Of a stretch of 64,000 bases of DNA, positions 49,856 to 58,364 are shown in pieces (positions within the stretch are counted from its first letter, which is position 1; each line of letters opens with the position of its first letter). Made by a program: the position numbers and the translations under genes. The notes under the pieces are model-generated. The model did no database searches. It was not told the DNA's origin and worked only from the letters and a program-made list of their open reading frames with translations. Origin of the DNA: Rhodospirillaceae bacterium (GTDB taxonomy: Bacteria > Pseudomonadota > Alphaproteobacteria > Kiloniellales > DSM-21159); assembly GCA_006969625.1 (NCBI GenBank), contig CP030885.1, positions 3,855,430 through 3,919,429 on the forward strand, read 5' to 3'.

Positions 49856-50626
49856 TCACTGCGGATAGAGCCGCTTGAAGCCGTCGCCGACCTCGCGCAC
49901 CAGAGCCGGGTCCCTGTCCCGCCAGTAGCGCGGATCGGCCATCTTCTTCTTGAGGTCCTCCTCGGTCAGCGCCGCACCGCGCTCGCCGCCCTTGAGCAAT
50001 CCGGGCTCGCCCGAGAGCATCATCTTGTGCATGGCGATGATGCCGTCGGAAGTGGTCGCCATGGCATCGAAGACCTCCGGCCCGAGCGTTTTTCGGCCCC
50101 AGGCGGTCAGCGTCTTGGCCACGTCCTGCCACTTTTCCTCGCCGCCGAAATGTTCGATCAGGGCGTTGATCTGTCGCTCGGCCTCGAAGGCGGCGGTCAG
50201 TTCGTCGATCGCCGGGATCATCTTCTCGTTGGCGAGGTCGTAGACGAGCTGGACCTGCTGCGGCGTGAAGCCCGCGGCGTGCAGGCGGCGGTTGACGTCT
50301 GGATCGATCTCGACCGGTCCCTCGGGAACCGTTACGTCGTAGCCCTCGGGGCTATCGGGCACGCCCAGCGCCCGGTAGAGGGCCTGCCAGGCGGTGGGGT
50401 CGCCGAAATTTCCGGGCAACTCGACCATGTTTCCCAGCTTGCGCTCCAGTTCCAGGTAGCTGCGCAGCAAGAGATCGACCCGCAACTCGCCCGTCCTGGG
50501 GTCTCGGAACTTCGCCGGGATCTGCTCCGGCATCGGCGTCGGGCCGGCCTTCGGGCTGCCGACGGCGGTCTCGGGCTTGGGCGCCGCGGCCTGCGAGGCA
50601 CCGGCGGACAGAAGGTTCTCGGTCAT
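49856..50626 (-). CDS. Capsid assembly scaffolding protein
   Basis: A 256-residue, acidic protein. The N-terminal 45 residues are disordered (Pro/Ala-rich). A helical body includes LRSYLELERKLGNMVELPGN, and the C-terminal segment is basic-aromatic (DPRYWRDRDPALVREVGDGF). The composition and the place between portal and capsid fit a podovirus scaffold, whose C-terminus binds the capsid. The start overlaps the portal stop in ATGA. Confidence 0.84.
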   Translation of the reverse strand: MTENLLSAGASQAAAPKPETAVGSPKAGPTPMPEQIPAKFRDPRTGELRVDLLLRSYLELERKLGNMVELPGNFGDPTAWQALYRALGVPDSPEGYDVTVPEGPVEIDPDVNRRLHAAGFTPQQVQLVYDLANEKMIPAIDELTAAFEAERQINALIEHFGGEEKWQDVAKTLTAWGRKTLGPEVFDAMATTSDGIIAMHKMMLSGEPGLLKGGERGAALTEEDLKKKMADPRYWRDRDPALVREVGDGFKRLYPQ

Positions 50627-52380
50627 GGCTGTATGGTCTCCTTACTGCTCGTGTTCGGGTGGGGACTGGATGCTGCGTTCGGTACTGTCGCAGCCGCACC
50701 GCTCAGCACCGCCTGCAGGCCGGCTGCGACGTCGGCCGGTTCGATCGGCCGCGCCCCGGGCGCCGGCGGTCCGGCCGGAGCGTTGCCGGCGACGGCCGGA
50801 GCTTGTGCTGTGGGCTGCGCCTGGCTGGCTTGAATGGCGCCCGGCTCGCGCAACAAGTCGCCGGGTACGCCCAGGGTCTCGGCCGCCCAGCGCGCGGCAC
50901 GTTCGGCATCCACCACGGCCAGCGCCTCCGGACCGAATCGGCCGGCCTGTTCCAGCCAGAACACGAGGTTGCCGAGGTCCTTGCGCGCCTGAGCTTGGGC
51001 CAAGGGAGAGCGGTGCGCCAGGTCGACCAACCGTCCGTCAAGCGCCAGGTCGGGGATCTCGCCGCGCCGGCGCAGAATGGCCACCGCGCGACGCACCAGC
51101 GGCGTCAACAGCTCCGCCTGCAGCCGGCCGAAGGTGGCGCCGAGCAGCCGGCTCATCTCCCCGGAGCGTTCGAGCACTTCCGTCGCGGTCATGCGGGGCG
51201 AATTGACCGGGGCCAGCCGGTCGGTCAGCAGCGCGTGGCGGATTGCCCGGCGCAGGTCCTCCAGGACAAGCTGCGAGATGTCGAACTTGCCGGCCGGCTG
51301 CAACGGCGTGAGCCCGGCCGAGCCGACCGCCTTGGGAATGATCGTGCCCGGCTGGAGCTTGACCGCGGCCGGGTTCAGGACGCCGTCGTCGTCGGCCTGC
51401 CAGATGCCGGTGACGGCGATCGAGGCGTTCTTCAACGTCAGCTCGACGACCTTGTTCGCCGTCTTGATGTCCGGAAGCGCCTTCATCACCGGAGAACGCC
51501 CGTAGACCTCGCCCGGCGCCTTCATCCAGCGGAAGTTCAAAAACGGCGACTGGCCGAAGCGGCCGCGCGCCAGCACGCCCTCGGTCTCGGCCACGCCGTC
51601 GGCCGCGTCCTCCAGAACGGCGACATAGTCGTAGGCTCGTCCGTCCGGCAGCACCGCCTCGACCACGGCGAAGCGGACCTCCGGGTCGGCGGCGCCAGCC
51701 TCCACGATGCGCCGCGGCAGTTCGGCGTCGGGGAAGCGCTGCTGCAATTGCACCAGGGTCAGGCGCACCCGCCGAAAGGTGACGTCCAGCCGGCCGCCCG
51801 GCCCCTCCTCCAGGACCGACTCGCTGAGGGGGACGGCGGCGAAGCGGAAGGCGCTCGGCTCGCCGATGCCGCCTTCCTCGAACAACAGGCTGGCGGTGCC
51901 AACCGTCACCAGGTCGAGGTAGCACTGGTGCATCTCGACCGCGAAGTTCGAACGGTCGAAATGGCCTTGCAGGACACGCTCGGCCTGCTCCAACCGCGGC
52001 GCCAGCCGCGAGGCCTCGTCAGCGGTCAGCGAGGGCCCGGGCACTAGACCGAACCAGCGTGACCAAGGGGGCGTCAGTTCGGCCAGCAAGCTCGCCGCCA
52101 GCTGCTCGACCCCGTCGGGCGCCGTGGCGTCGTAGAGGCGATCGCTGCGGCGCGAGGGGCCCGCCGTCTCGACGCTCGACGGACCGACGAACACCGCGTC
52201 GCTGCGCAGCGGCAGGGCGAAGTCGTAGCACTCCTGCCAATGGGACTCCCAGGCATTGCGGCGCGCCTTGGCCTGGCGGAACCGGCGCAGGACCGATTGC
52301 GGATCGAGCCCGCTGGCCCCCGAAGCGGCGTGACCACGGTCGATCGCCGGGACGTCGACCGCTGGCGAAAGAACACTCAT
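50623..52380 (-). CDS. Portal protein (head-to-tail connector)
   Basis: A 585-residue protein of the podovirus head-to-tail connector family (PF12236 type). Motifs are RRNAWESHWQECYDFALPLR, TPPWSRWFGLVPGP, and GRSPVMKALPDIKTANKV. The last 75 residues are Pro/Ala-rich and disordered. It forms the 12-fold vertex through which DNA enters. It is downstream of the poly-proline gene and coupled to the scaffold. Confidence 0.9.
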   Translation of the reverse strand: MSVLSPAVDVPAIDRGHAASGASGLDPQSVLRRFRQAKARRNAWESHWQECYDFALPLRSDAVFVGPSSVETAGPSRRSDRLYDATAPDGVEQLAASLLAELTPPWSRWFGLVPGPSLTADEASRLAPRLEQAERVLQGHFDRSNFAVEMHQCYLDLVTVGTASLLFEEGGIGEPSAFRFAAVPLSESVLEEGPGGRLDVTFRRVRLTLVQLQQRFPDAELPRRIVEAGAADPEVRFAVVEAVLPDGRAYDYVAVLEDAADGVAETEGVLARGRFGQSPFLNFRWMKAPGEVYGRSPVMKALPDIKTANKVVELTLKNASIAVTGIWQADDDGVLNPAAVKLQPGTIIPKAVGSAGLTPLQPAGKFDISQLVLEDLRRAIRHALLTDRLAPVNSPRMTATEVLERSGEMSRLLGATFGRLQAELLTPLVRRAVAILRRRGEIPDLALDGRLVDLAHRSPLAQAQARKDLGNLVFWLEQAGRFGPEALAVVDAERAARWAAETLGVPGDLLREPGAIQASQAQPTAQAPAVAGNAPAGPPAPGARPIEPADVAAGLQAVLSGAAATVPNAASSPHPNTSSKETIQP

Positions 52381-52382
52381 GG

Positions 52383-52676
52383 CTATTCTCCCAGAAGCAC
52401 CTTGCGTCGCGGAACTCGGGTCTGCTCGCTCAACAGGCCGCGCGCGGATGTCGCGATGGTCGCCCGGCGGCCGATGCGCCGACGTGCCGCCTCGGCGCGC
52501 TTGCGCGTGCGCTCCTCCTCGCTGCGATCAGGCTCCGATGGCTCGGGCTCCGGTAGCGGTTCCGGCTCTGGCGGCGGCGGAGGTGGCGGCGGTGGCGGTG
52601 GCGGTGGCGGCGGAGGTGGCGGAGGTGGAGGCGGCGGCGGGGGTGGCGGTGGAGAGGGCGGTGAGAAAATTCCCAT
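52383..52676 (-). CDS. Poly-proline virion-cassette protein
   Basis: A 97-residue protein: MGIFSPP, then about 30 consecutive prolines, PEPEPLPEPEPSEPD, and a basic helical end (RTRKRAEAARRRIGRRATI). Short Pro-rich proteins with an RRR..GR.ATI-like tail sit next to portal genes in related podovirus-like prophages. It ends two bases before the portal start. Translation of the proline run would depend on EF-P. The function is unknown. Confidence 0.8.
   Translation of the reverse strand: MGIFSPPSPPPPPPPPPPPPPPPPPPPPPPPPPPPPEPEPLPEPEPSEPDRSEEERTRKRAEAARRRIGRRATIATSARGLLSEQTRVPRRKVLLGE
52568..52660 (+). repeat. GGN trinucleotide tract (poly-proline codons on the other strand)
   Basis: About 30 near-perfect GGN triplets (GGC, GGT, GGA, GGG mixed). 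The variety of third bases shows the amino acid, not the DNA, is being conserved. The plus strand is G-rich and could fold into G-quadruplexes. Confidence 0.85.
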
Positions 52677-53130
52677 GGACGGTGTCTCCTTGTCGTTCAG
52701 CGGAAGTCGGCCCTAGAGCCTGTTCGCGGATCGCTCATCGGGCCGCCGCCGAAAGGCTGGTTAGGCCGGCCGGCGAGCGGCACGAAAAAACCCGCCGCGG
52801 GGCACTCCCGGGCGGGTCTCTGACTGGTCTGTCGGACGGGCCGGCCGCGCCGGCCGCACCGTCCAGAGCTGGGCTTACGCCCTGGAGCCGTTTCCGGCCC
52901 GACCGTTTCGCCTCGGCGATTCGTCGGGTCGGGCAGGGCCGCTCCACAAATTCGATCGAGAGCGGTGTTGTGCCGACCGGCCGAGCCATGCTCGTGGTAG
53001 CACTCGATCTGACACCGCCCTAGCCGCGCCCGCCAACCTGCCTCGCGGCTGGCCTGGCTGCGGGCGCACGTGTGGCACGCTCGGAAGTGTGTTTGCCAGG
53101 ATAAGAACGAAGAGTCAACATTAAATTTTC
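52677..53130. other. 454-base region without a confident gene
   Basis: Frames here are GC-rich and show no family signature. It includes the terminator at 52785-52818 and, near 53100-53130, an AT-rich stretch following the upstream gene's stop. A promoter for the portal unit may lie between the terminator and 52680, but I cannot point to its boxes. Confidence 0.6.
52785..52818 (-). terminator. Rho-independent terminator upstream of the portal unit
   Basis: On the minus strand ACCCGCC and GGCGGGT enclose an inner CGGG/CCCG stem and are followed by TTTTT. It separates the two upstream genes from the structural gene run. Confidence 0.82.
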
Positions 53131-53565
53131 CTATCGGGCATTTTTTCTTAGAAGGCGGTACAGCGCGTAGGGTGTGAGGACCCAGGGCGCCCAGAGGCCC
53201 AAGGCGCGTTTGACGGCCTCGACGCAGGTGTAGGGCATCGGCAGAAGGGTTAACCAGAGCGATCCCCGTGGCGGCTTGGCGGATCCGGGATCGATTGCCA
53301 CCACGCGGTAGCCGGCCCGACGGAAATGCCGGCTTAAGGTCTCTCGCGTCTGGCCGACCACAGGGCGCACGTCCAGGCGGTTGCAGCGCGGATCGATTAG
53401 GAGCCAGGCACCCGGCTCGACGGGAATCAGGCAGAAGCAATGCCGAAACCCCGAACGCAGCAGACGGAGCCATGGAATCTCGGTCTGGCCGGTGAAGCAG
53501 ACCAGCGCCGGCTCCGCCGGGCCGCATGTGTCCTGCGGCTCGATGCCCGCAGGAACCCGGCTCAT
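53131..53565 (-). CDS. Uncharacterised protein, possible permuted papain-like (NlpC/P60) enzyme
   Basis: A 144-residue protein starting at an ATG that overlaps the previous stop (ATGA). It shows GFRHCFCLIPVE (His42), WLLIDPR (Asp59) and PYTCVEAVKRALGL (Cys114), then VLTPYALYRLL. The order His before Cys, with Cys opening a helix and a TP..L.. tail, resembles circularly permuted NlpC/P60-type folds such as YiiX. If correct it may cut peptidoglycan. This is a pattern-based inference. Otherwise it is a conserved unknown of alphaproteobacterial phage regions. Confidence 0.76.
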   Translation of the reverse strand: MSRVPAGIEPQDTCGPAEPALVCFTGQTEIPWLRLLRSGFRHCFCLIPVEPGAWLLIDPRCNRLDVRPVVGQTRETLSRHFRRAGYRVVAIDPGSAKPPRGSLWLTLLPMPYTCVEAVKRALGLWAPWVLTPYALYRLLRKNAR

Positions 53566-53966
53566 CCCGAGGCCCATCGCCGGTCGGAATCGCCGTGCAG
53601 CGGCTTGAGCACGCCTTTGGCGCGGAGCGGTACCTCCATGGCCCGCATGGCTTCGTCCCACAGCCGCGCCGCGTGCCGTTCACGCGGGGCGTAAGGATCG
53701 GGCGGCCAGCCGCGCTGCCCGTAGTGACGCAAGACCAACAGATGATCGCGTTCGAGCCGGCGAACGCGATGCAGCCGGTCGAGCAGGCGCAGGATGTCCG
53801 CCGGCTCGCAAGGTCGCGGGACGCCACCGCGAGAGCCGCGCGCGAAGTGCGCACCGTCGGCCGCTGCCCGGCGGGCCGCCATGAACCAGAACCAAACCTC
53901 TTCGACCGTGTCGAAGCTTTCGACCCGGCTGGGCGCGGGGGCGGGACCGCGGCGCATGCGCGTCAT
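53562..53966 (-). CDS. Conserved phage-associated protein of unknown function
   Basis: A 134-residue protein; TTGGAGC lies six bases before the ATG. Motifs include FDTVEEVWFWFMAARRAAAD, VPRPCEPADILRLLDRLHR and LERDHLLVLRHYGQRGWPPD. I associate this family with alphaproteobacterial phage-derived regions, but no function is known. It is the first gene of the cassette, divergent from the repressor, and coupled to the next by ATGA. Confidence 0.78.
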   Translation of the reverse strand: MTRMRRGPAPAPSRVESFDTVEEVWFWFMAARRAAADGAHFARGSRGGVPRPCEPADILRLLDRLHRVRRLERDHLLVLRHYGQRGWPPDPYAPRERHAARLWDEAMRAMEVPLRAKGVLKPLHGDSDRRWASG

Positions 53967-53979
53967 TTCTTTGCTCCAA

Positions 53980-53998
53980 TTTCTCTTAAATGGAGAAA
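53980..53998. promoter_or_regulatory. Operator-like inverted repeat in the divergent control region
   Basis: TTTCTC (53980-53985) and GAGAAA (53993-53998) are an inverted pair with a 7-base spacer. They lie in the AT-rich 147-base gap between the cassette's first gene and the repressor gene. TATGAT at 54063-54068 could be a -10 box for the repressor. No -35 partner is clear. Confidence 0.4.
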
Positions 53999-54113
53999 AT
54001 TTCAGATGTTGTTTATCTTCTGCGCGCAATTGTACATCTTATGTTCTCTCCTGCAATAGGAATATGATCTCTTTCCTGCTGCGTCCGCCCCACCACCGCT
54101 GGATGATGCACGC

Positions 54114-54764
54114 ATGCTTCGTCACGACGACGTTTGGGGTGCCATAGATCGCCTAGCTGAACGCCACGGGCTGACCCCTTCGGCGCTGGCCAAGCGTGCC
54201 GGCCTGGACCCCACCACCTTCAACAGGTCGAAACGTGTCACCGCCGAGGGCAAGCTGCGCTGGCCGAGCACCGAGTCGCTGGCCAAGGCGCTTGGAGCCG
54301 TCGGAGCCTCGCCGGCCGAGTTCGTACAACTGGTCGCCGAGGCGGACGCCAGCCAACTCTATGCGCGCCTGCCGATCGTCCCGGCCTCCCGGATCGGTCG
54401 AAGCCTCGACGACATGGACGACTGCGGCTGGTCGGCCGCAACCGGGACATTTTCGGCTGAGGCATCTGGCAGACCCGGTGCAGAGGAGTTGGTTTTCCCC
54501 GGGGTCGACGATCCGGCCGCCTTCGTGCTGGAGATCGACGGCGACGGACATGCACCGCTGTACCGGCGCGGCGATCTGCTGATCGTCTCGCCGGGCGCGC
54601 ATCTGCAGCCTGGCAACCGGGTGGCTCTGCACACGCGCGAAGGACTGCTGCACCTCGGCACCCTGGCCGACCGCGCGCTCGAGCGCATCATGCTCGAGGG
54701 CCGCGCGCCCCTGCCCGCCGAGCAGGTCGCTTGGGTCTCACGGATTCTCTGGGCCAGCCAGTAG
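54114..54764 (+). CDS. HTH/S24-type repressor with missing peptidase residues
   Basis: A 216-residue protein. The N-terminal helix-turn-helix reads LAERHGLTPSALAKRAGLDP (about residues 15-35), followed by an S24 domain (about 125-200). The usual G-D-S-M-x-P active-site motif reads GDGHAPLYRRGD, so the nucleophile Ser is replaced by Gly; the expected catalytic Lys in the following strand reads LHLGTL. Cleavage by RecA stimulation is therefore unlikely. It is divergent from the cassette and may control it, or may be a host regulator; related HTH-S24 proteins occur without phages. Confidence 0.85.
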   Translation: MLRHDDVWGAIDRLAERHGLTPSALAKRAGLDPTTFNRSKRVTAEGKLRWPSTESLAKALGAVGASPAEFVQLVAEADASQLYARLPIVPASRIGRSLDDMDDCGWSAATGTFSAEASGRPGAEELVFPGVDDPAAFVLEIDGDGHAPLYRRGDLLIVSPGAHLQPGNRVALHTREGLLHLGTLADRALERIMLEGRAPLPAEQVAWVSRILWASQ

Positions 54765-54927
54765 CCCGTCACCTCGGCGGACCGTCCGGTGCCGCGAGCT
54801 ACGGCCATGCGAAAGCCGATTGACGGCAGCGTTTGCGCCTGCCGCGGGGACCGCTATGCTGGCGCCGCACGGCCGGCGGGACGCGGCGGCGTATCGGCGA
54901 ACATCGAGAGGCGAGCAAGGGGACGGC

Positions 54928-55776
54928 ATGACGGCTTGGCACTTCTTCGACGGCGATTGGCACGAAGGCAATCCGGCGATCATGGGGCCGATGTCGCACG
55001 GCTTCTGGATGGCCTCCACCGTCTTCGACGGTGCCCGGGCTTTCGACGGGGTCGCCCCCGACATGGACTGGCACTGCCGCCGCCTGAACGCTTCGGCCAC
55101 CGCCTTCGGCTTGACGCCGCTGCACACCGACGAGGAACTCGTGGCCCTGGTCGCCGAGGGCCTGAGGAAGTTCCCGGCCGACACGCAGCTCTACGTGCGG
55201 CCGATGTACTGGGCCGAGTCCGGCTTCGTCGCCGCCGACCCGGAGACCACCCGCTTCTGCCTGTCGCTGCACGAATCGCCCCTGCCCGAGCCCAACGGCT
55301 TCTCCGTCACCCTCAGCCCGTTCCGCCGGCCGACCCTGGAGATGGCGCCGACCAACGCCAAGGCCGCCTGCCTCTACCCGAACAGCGGCCGCGCTCTGGT
55401 CGAGGCCAAGCGCCGCGGCTTCGACAACGCGGTCTTGTGCGACGCGCTGGGCAACGTCGCCGAGCTGGCGACCGCCAACATCTGGCTGGGCAAGGACGGC
55501 TGTGCGCACACGCCCGTGCCCAACGGCACCTTCCTCAACGGCGTCACCAAGCAGCGCACCCAGGGCCTGCTGCAGCAGTCGGGAATCGAAGTGATCGAGC
55601 GGACCCTGACCTGGAAGGACTTCCTGGAGGCCGACGAGGTCTTCTCCACCGGCAACTACGGCAAGGTCATGCCGATCACGCGGGTCGACGGCCGCGAGCT
55701 GCAGCCCGGCCCGCTCTACCGCAAGGCGCGCGAGCTGTACTGGGACTGGGCACACAGCACCGCGGCGCTGCGCTGA
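54928..55776 (+). CDS. Class IV PLP aminotransferase (branched-chain/D-amino acid type)
   Basis: A 282-residue enzyme starting MTAWHFFDGDWHEGN, after AAGGGGA. It has HGFWMASTVFDGARAFDG, TNAKAACLYPNSGRALVEAK (Schiff-base Lys in NAK), and GNVAELATANIWL, then NGTFLNGVTKQRTQGLL. It may be a branched-chain or D-amino acid aminotransferase, or an aminodeoxychorismate lyase-like enzyme; the substrate cannot be settled. It is shorter than E. coli IlvE. Confidence 0.9.
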   Translation: MTAWHFFDGDWHEGNPAIMGPMSHGFWMASTVFDGARAFDGVAPDMDWHCRRLNASATAFGLTPLHTDEELVALVAEGLRKFPADTQLYVRPMYWAESGFVAADPETTRFCLSLHESPLPEPNGFSVTLSPFRRPTLEMAPTNAKAACLYPNSGRALVEAKRRGFDNAVLCDALGNVAELATANIWLGKDGCAHTPVPNGTFLNGVTKQRTQGLLQQSGIEVIERTLTWKDFLEADEVFSTGNYGKVMPITRVDGRELQPGPLYRKARELYWDWAHSTAALR

Positions 55777-55877
55777 GGGCCGCCGCCTTTTCGCGCCGCG
55801 TTAACGCTCCGGCAACCGGCTTTGCGGTCCTGTAGAGGCCGGAGCGATCCGGAGCGAGAAGGCAGGAGTTTCGAGGC

Positions 55878-56276
55878 GTGGCGACACTGGACATGGACGG
55901 CCCCTACCAGCTCACCAGCACGTCGGTGCAGCAGGCCGTCACGCAAGCGCTGCCGGGCACCTTCGCCATCGGCCACCGCGACAAGACCGGCCGCTTCTCG
56001 GTGCAGTACATCGGCCGCGACGACGCCAACCTGGCGCAGGCCTTGCTTCAGGCCGTGGGGCGCGGCGTCGGCCAGCCCGGCCTGTTCGGCCGCATGCTCG
56101 GCGGGAAGCAGCAGGCCAACGCCTTCAAGTTCTCCTACTCCAATTCGCCCCAGGCGGCCTACGAGAAGCAATGCCGCAGCTTCCACAGCTTCGGCGAGAC
56201 CCGCAGCCTGGAGAACAGCGACCACCCCACACCGCCCCCGGGCAGCGGCCTTACCTGCCCGGTGTGCGGCGGCTGA
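55878..56276 (+). CDS. Conserved hypothetical protein with C-terminal CPVC
   Basis: A 132-residue protein with a GTG start after AGGAG. FAIGHRDKTGRFSVQYIGRDD and FKFSYSNSPQAAYEKQCRSF resemble the GIY-YIG fold outline, though the catalytic set is not fully visible. It ends TCPVCGG, possibly half of a metal site. I have seen similar proteins without a function. It ends 10 bases from the convergent lysK stop. Confidence 0.82.
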   Translation: MATLDMDGPYQLTSTSVQQAVTQALPGTFAIGHRDKTGRFSVQYIGRDDANLAQALLQAVGRGVGQPGLFGRMLGGKQQANAFKFSYSNSPQAAYEKQCRSFHSFGETRSLENSDHPTPPPGSGLTCPVCGG

Positions 56277-56286
56277 GCGGCCCCCC

Positions 56287-57873
56287 TCACGCCCGCGCCA
56301 GGTCCTCGCCGGCCAGCGCGCGGGCGACCAGGGCGCGGCTTTCGGGCAGGCCGTAGAGGGCGAAGAAGCTGCCTAGGCGCGGGCCCTGCTCCTGTCCGAG
56401 CAAGACCTCGTAGCAGGCCTTGAACCAGTCGCGCAGCGCGGCGAAGGCCTCGCGCTTGCCGATCTCATAGACGCGGTTCTGGATGGTCTCCGCATCTGCG
56501 TCGTCGGGCAGGGCCTCCAGCTCGGCCAGCAGATCCTCGAAGGCCGGGCGCTCCTCGGCGCTCGGCACCCGGTAGCGCTTGGTCGGCCTGACGAAGTCCC
56601 GGTAGTAGACGATCGCGTAGTCGACCAGGCTGGCCAGGATGGCGTCGCTCTCGCGGCTCGCCTGGGGTGCGTAGCGGCTGATGAAGCCCCATAGGGTGTC
56701 CGCATCCTCCGCGTTGCAGGCCCCCACCAGGTTCAGCAGCAGGCTGAAGGAAAGGTGTGCCGGTTCGGTCGGCGGCTGGCCGTCGTGGATGTGCCAGACG
56801 GGGTTCTCGAGCCGCCGCTCCGGCGCTTCCTCCTCGAACTTCGCCAGGAAGGTCAGGTAGTCGTCGACGGTGCGCGGGATGACGTCGAAGTAGAGCTTCT
56901 TGGCCGCGCGCGGCTTGCCGTACATGAACAGCGACAGGCTCTCCGGCGGCGCGTAGGTCAGCCACTCGTCCACCGACAGGCCGTTGCCCTTCGACTTGGA
57001 GATCTTCTCGCCCTGCTCGTCGAGGAAGAGTTCGTAGGTGAAGCCTTCCGGCGGCGTGCCGCCGAGGATCTTGCAGATGCGCGAGGCGAGCTTCACCGAG
57101 TCGATCAGGTCCTTGCCCGACATCTCGTAGTCGACGCCGAGCGCGTACCAGCGCATGCCCCAGTCGGGCTTCCACTGTAGCTTGGCCAGACCGCCGGTGA
57201 CCGGCTGCTCGACCTTTCGGCCGTCCTCGTCCTCGAAGACGATGGTGCCGGCCTCGGCATCGCGCTGCAGGATCGGCACCTGCAGCACGCGGCCCGTGCT
57301 CGGCGAGACGGGCAGGAAGGGGCTGTAGGTCTTGCGCCGCTCTTCGCGCAGGCTCGGCAGCATGACCTGCATGACCTCGTCGTAGCGCTCCAGCACGCGC
57401 AGCAGCGCGTTGTCGAACCGACCGGAGGCGTACCAGTCGCTAGAGGACTGGAACTCGTACTCGAAGCCGAAGGAGTCCAGGAAGGCGCGCAGTCGCGCGT
57501 TGTTGTGGGCGCCGAAGCTCTCGTGGGTGCCGAAGGGATCGGGGATGCGGGTCAGCGGCTTGCCCAGGTGCTGTGCCACCATCTCCTTGTTGGGGATGTT
57601 GTCCGGCACCTTGCGCAGCCCGTCCATGTCGTCGGAAAAGCAGAACAGGCGCGTCGGCACGTCCGACAGGCGCTGGAAGGCGCGGCGGACCATGGTGGTG
57701 CGCACCACCTCGCCGAAGGTGCCGATGTGCGGCAGACCCGACGGCCCGTAGCCGGTCTCGAACAGCACGTAGCCCTTCTCGGGCGCCTTGCCGCCGAGCC
57801 GCGCCAAAATCTTGCGGGCCTCTTCGAAGGGCCAGGCCTTGGCCTGGTGCGCCAGGTCGCGCTCGCTGGTCAT
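56287..57873 (-). CDS. lysK: Lysyl-tRNA synthetase, class I
   Basis: A 528-residue synthetase of the class I (archaeal/alphaproteobacterial) type that charges tRNA-Lys. HIGH appears as [16 protein letters not shown] (about residues 41-56) and KMSKS as [10 protein letters not shown]. It replaces the class II enzyme used by most bacteria. Start at 57873 matches the family; the upstream frame has no homology. It stands alone on the minus strand. Confidence 0.96.
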   Translation of the reverse strand: MTSERDLAHQAKAWPFEEARKILARLGGKAPEKGYVLFETGYGPSGLPHIGTFGEVVRTTMVRRAFQRLSDVPTRLFCFSDDMDGLRKVPDNIPNKEMVAQHLGKPLTRIPDPFGTHESFGAHNNARLRAFLDSFGFEYEFQSSSDWYASGRFDNALLRVLERYDEVMQVMLPSLREERRKTYSPFLPVSPSTGRVLQVPILQRDAEAGTIVFEDEDGRKVEQPVTGGLAKLQWKPDWGMRWYALGVDYEMSGKDLIDSVKLASRICKILGGTPPEGFTYELFLDEQGEKISKSKGNGLSVDEWLTYAPPESLSLFMYGKPRAAKKLYFDVIPRTVDDYLTFLAKFEEEAPERRLENPVWHIHDGQPPTEPAHLSFSLLLNLVGACNAEDADTLWGFISRYAPQASRESDAILASLVDYAIVYYRDFVRPTKRYRVPSAEERPAFEDLLAELEALPDDADAETIQNRVYEIGKREAFAALRDWFKACYEVLLGQEQGPRLGSFFALYGLPESRALVARALAGEDLARA

Positions 57874-58056
57874 GCTGAGGCGTCTTCTTCTCGAACTTGC
57901 GAAAGTGCGCGGGAAGCTAGGCGGCACGGCGAGCGGCGTCAACGCGGGCGGGGCGCGGGCCGCCCTGCGCCGGCTGCAACGCAAGCGTCACAAAGCGCTG
58001 CTAGCTTCGCCGCGCCGTATGTCCGGCAGCCTTGTGTTCGGGAGGGGAAGGCGACG

Positions 58057-58344
58057 ATGGCGAGCTATACCGTACGGATGATGGACGCCGAGACCGGCGG
58101 CGAGGGCGTCTACAAGTTCGAAGGTGCGGACGCGCTCTTCGCCGGGACGCCGATCAACATCGTCAAAGCCTTCATGGATCATGTCGACAAGGACGAGCTG
58201 CCGCACCAGCACATCGAGTACGAACTGAACGCCGCTTTCAAGAACGAGGCGAAGACCGTGGTCACGGCGATGGGCCAGCTCATTCTGGAGCACCTGCCGC
58301 CCATCCCCTTCATGCTGATGGTGACCCGGGACAGCGAGGTCTGA
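58057..58344 (+). CDS. Conserved alphaproteobacterial protein, unknown function
   Basis: A 95-residue soluble protein, MASYTVRMMDAETGGEGVYK, with INIVKAFMDHVDKDELPHQH and a hydrophobic C-terminus. GGGAGGGGAAGG precedes the start. It is small, acidic and probably cytoplasmic. No domain is recognised. It is divergent from lysK and convergent with the periplasmic-sensor gene. Confidence 0.84.
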   Translation: MASYTVRMMDAETGGEGVYKFEGADALFAGTPINIVKAFMDHVDKDELPHQHIEYELNAAFKNEAKTVVTAMGQLILEHLPPIPFMLMVTRDSEV

Positions 58345-58364
58345 AGCGAAGGCGCCTGCGCCCG

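Larger units (their letters stand above)
40033..53966 (-). mobile_element. Podovirus-type virion cassette (prophage-derived or GTA-like)
   Basis: About 14 kb, all on one strand, with genes for head, tail, DNA packaging and a holin. It lacks an integrase, excisionase, replication genes, phage RNA polymerase, and the large internal virion proteins gp15/gp16. No attachment-site repeat or tRNA was seen at the edges. Base composition looks like the host. The genes are intact, with short or overlapping junctions. This is consistent with a domesticated phage or gene-transfer agent, but a defective prophage cannot be excluded. Confidence 0.8.

Noticed and set aside
52568..52660. CRISPR-like repeat array
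   Set aside because: The repeat is a continuous GGN triplet tract without spacers and codes for polyproline.
52697..53854. A 385-residue minus-strand frame in the cassette
   Set aside because: It overlaps two better-supported genes in another frame and reads through the terminator.
54114..54764. LexA
   Set aside because: The HTH differs and the S24 active site is lost; LexA has intact Ser/Lys.
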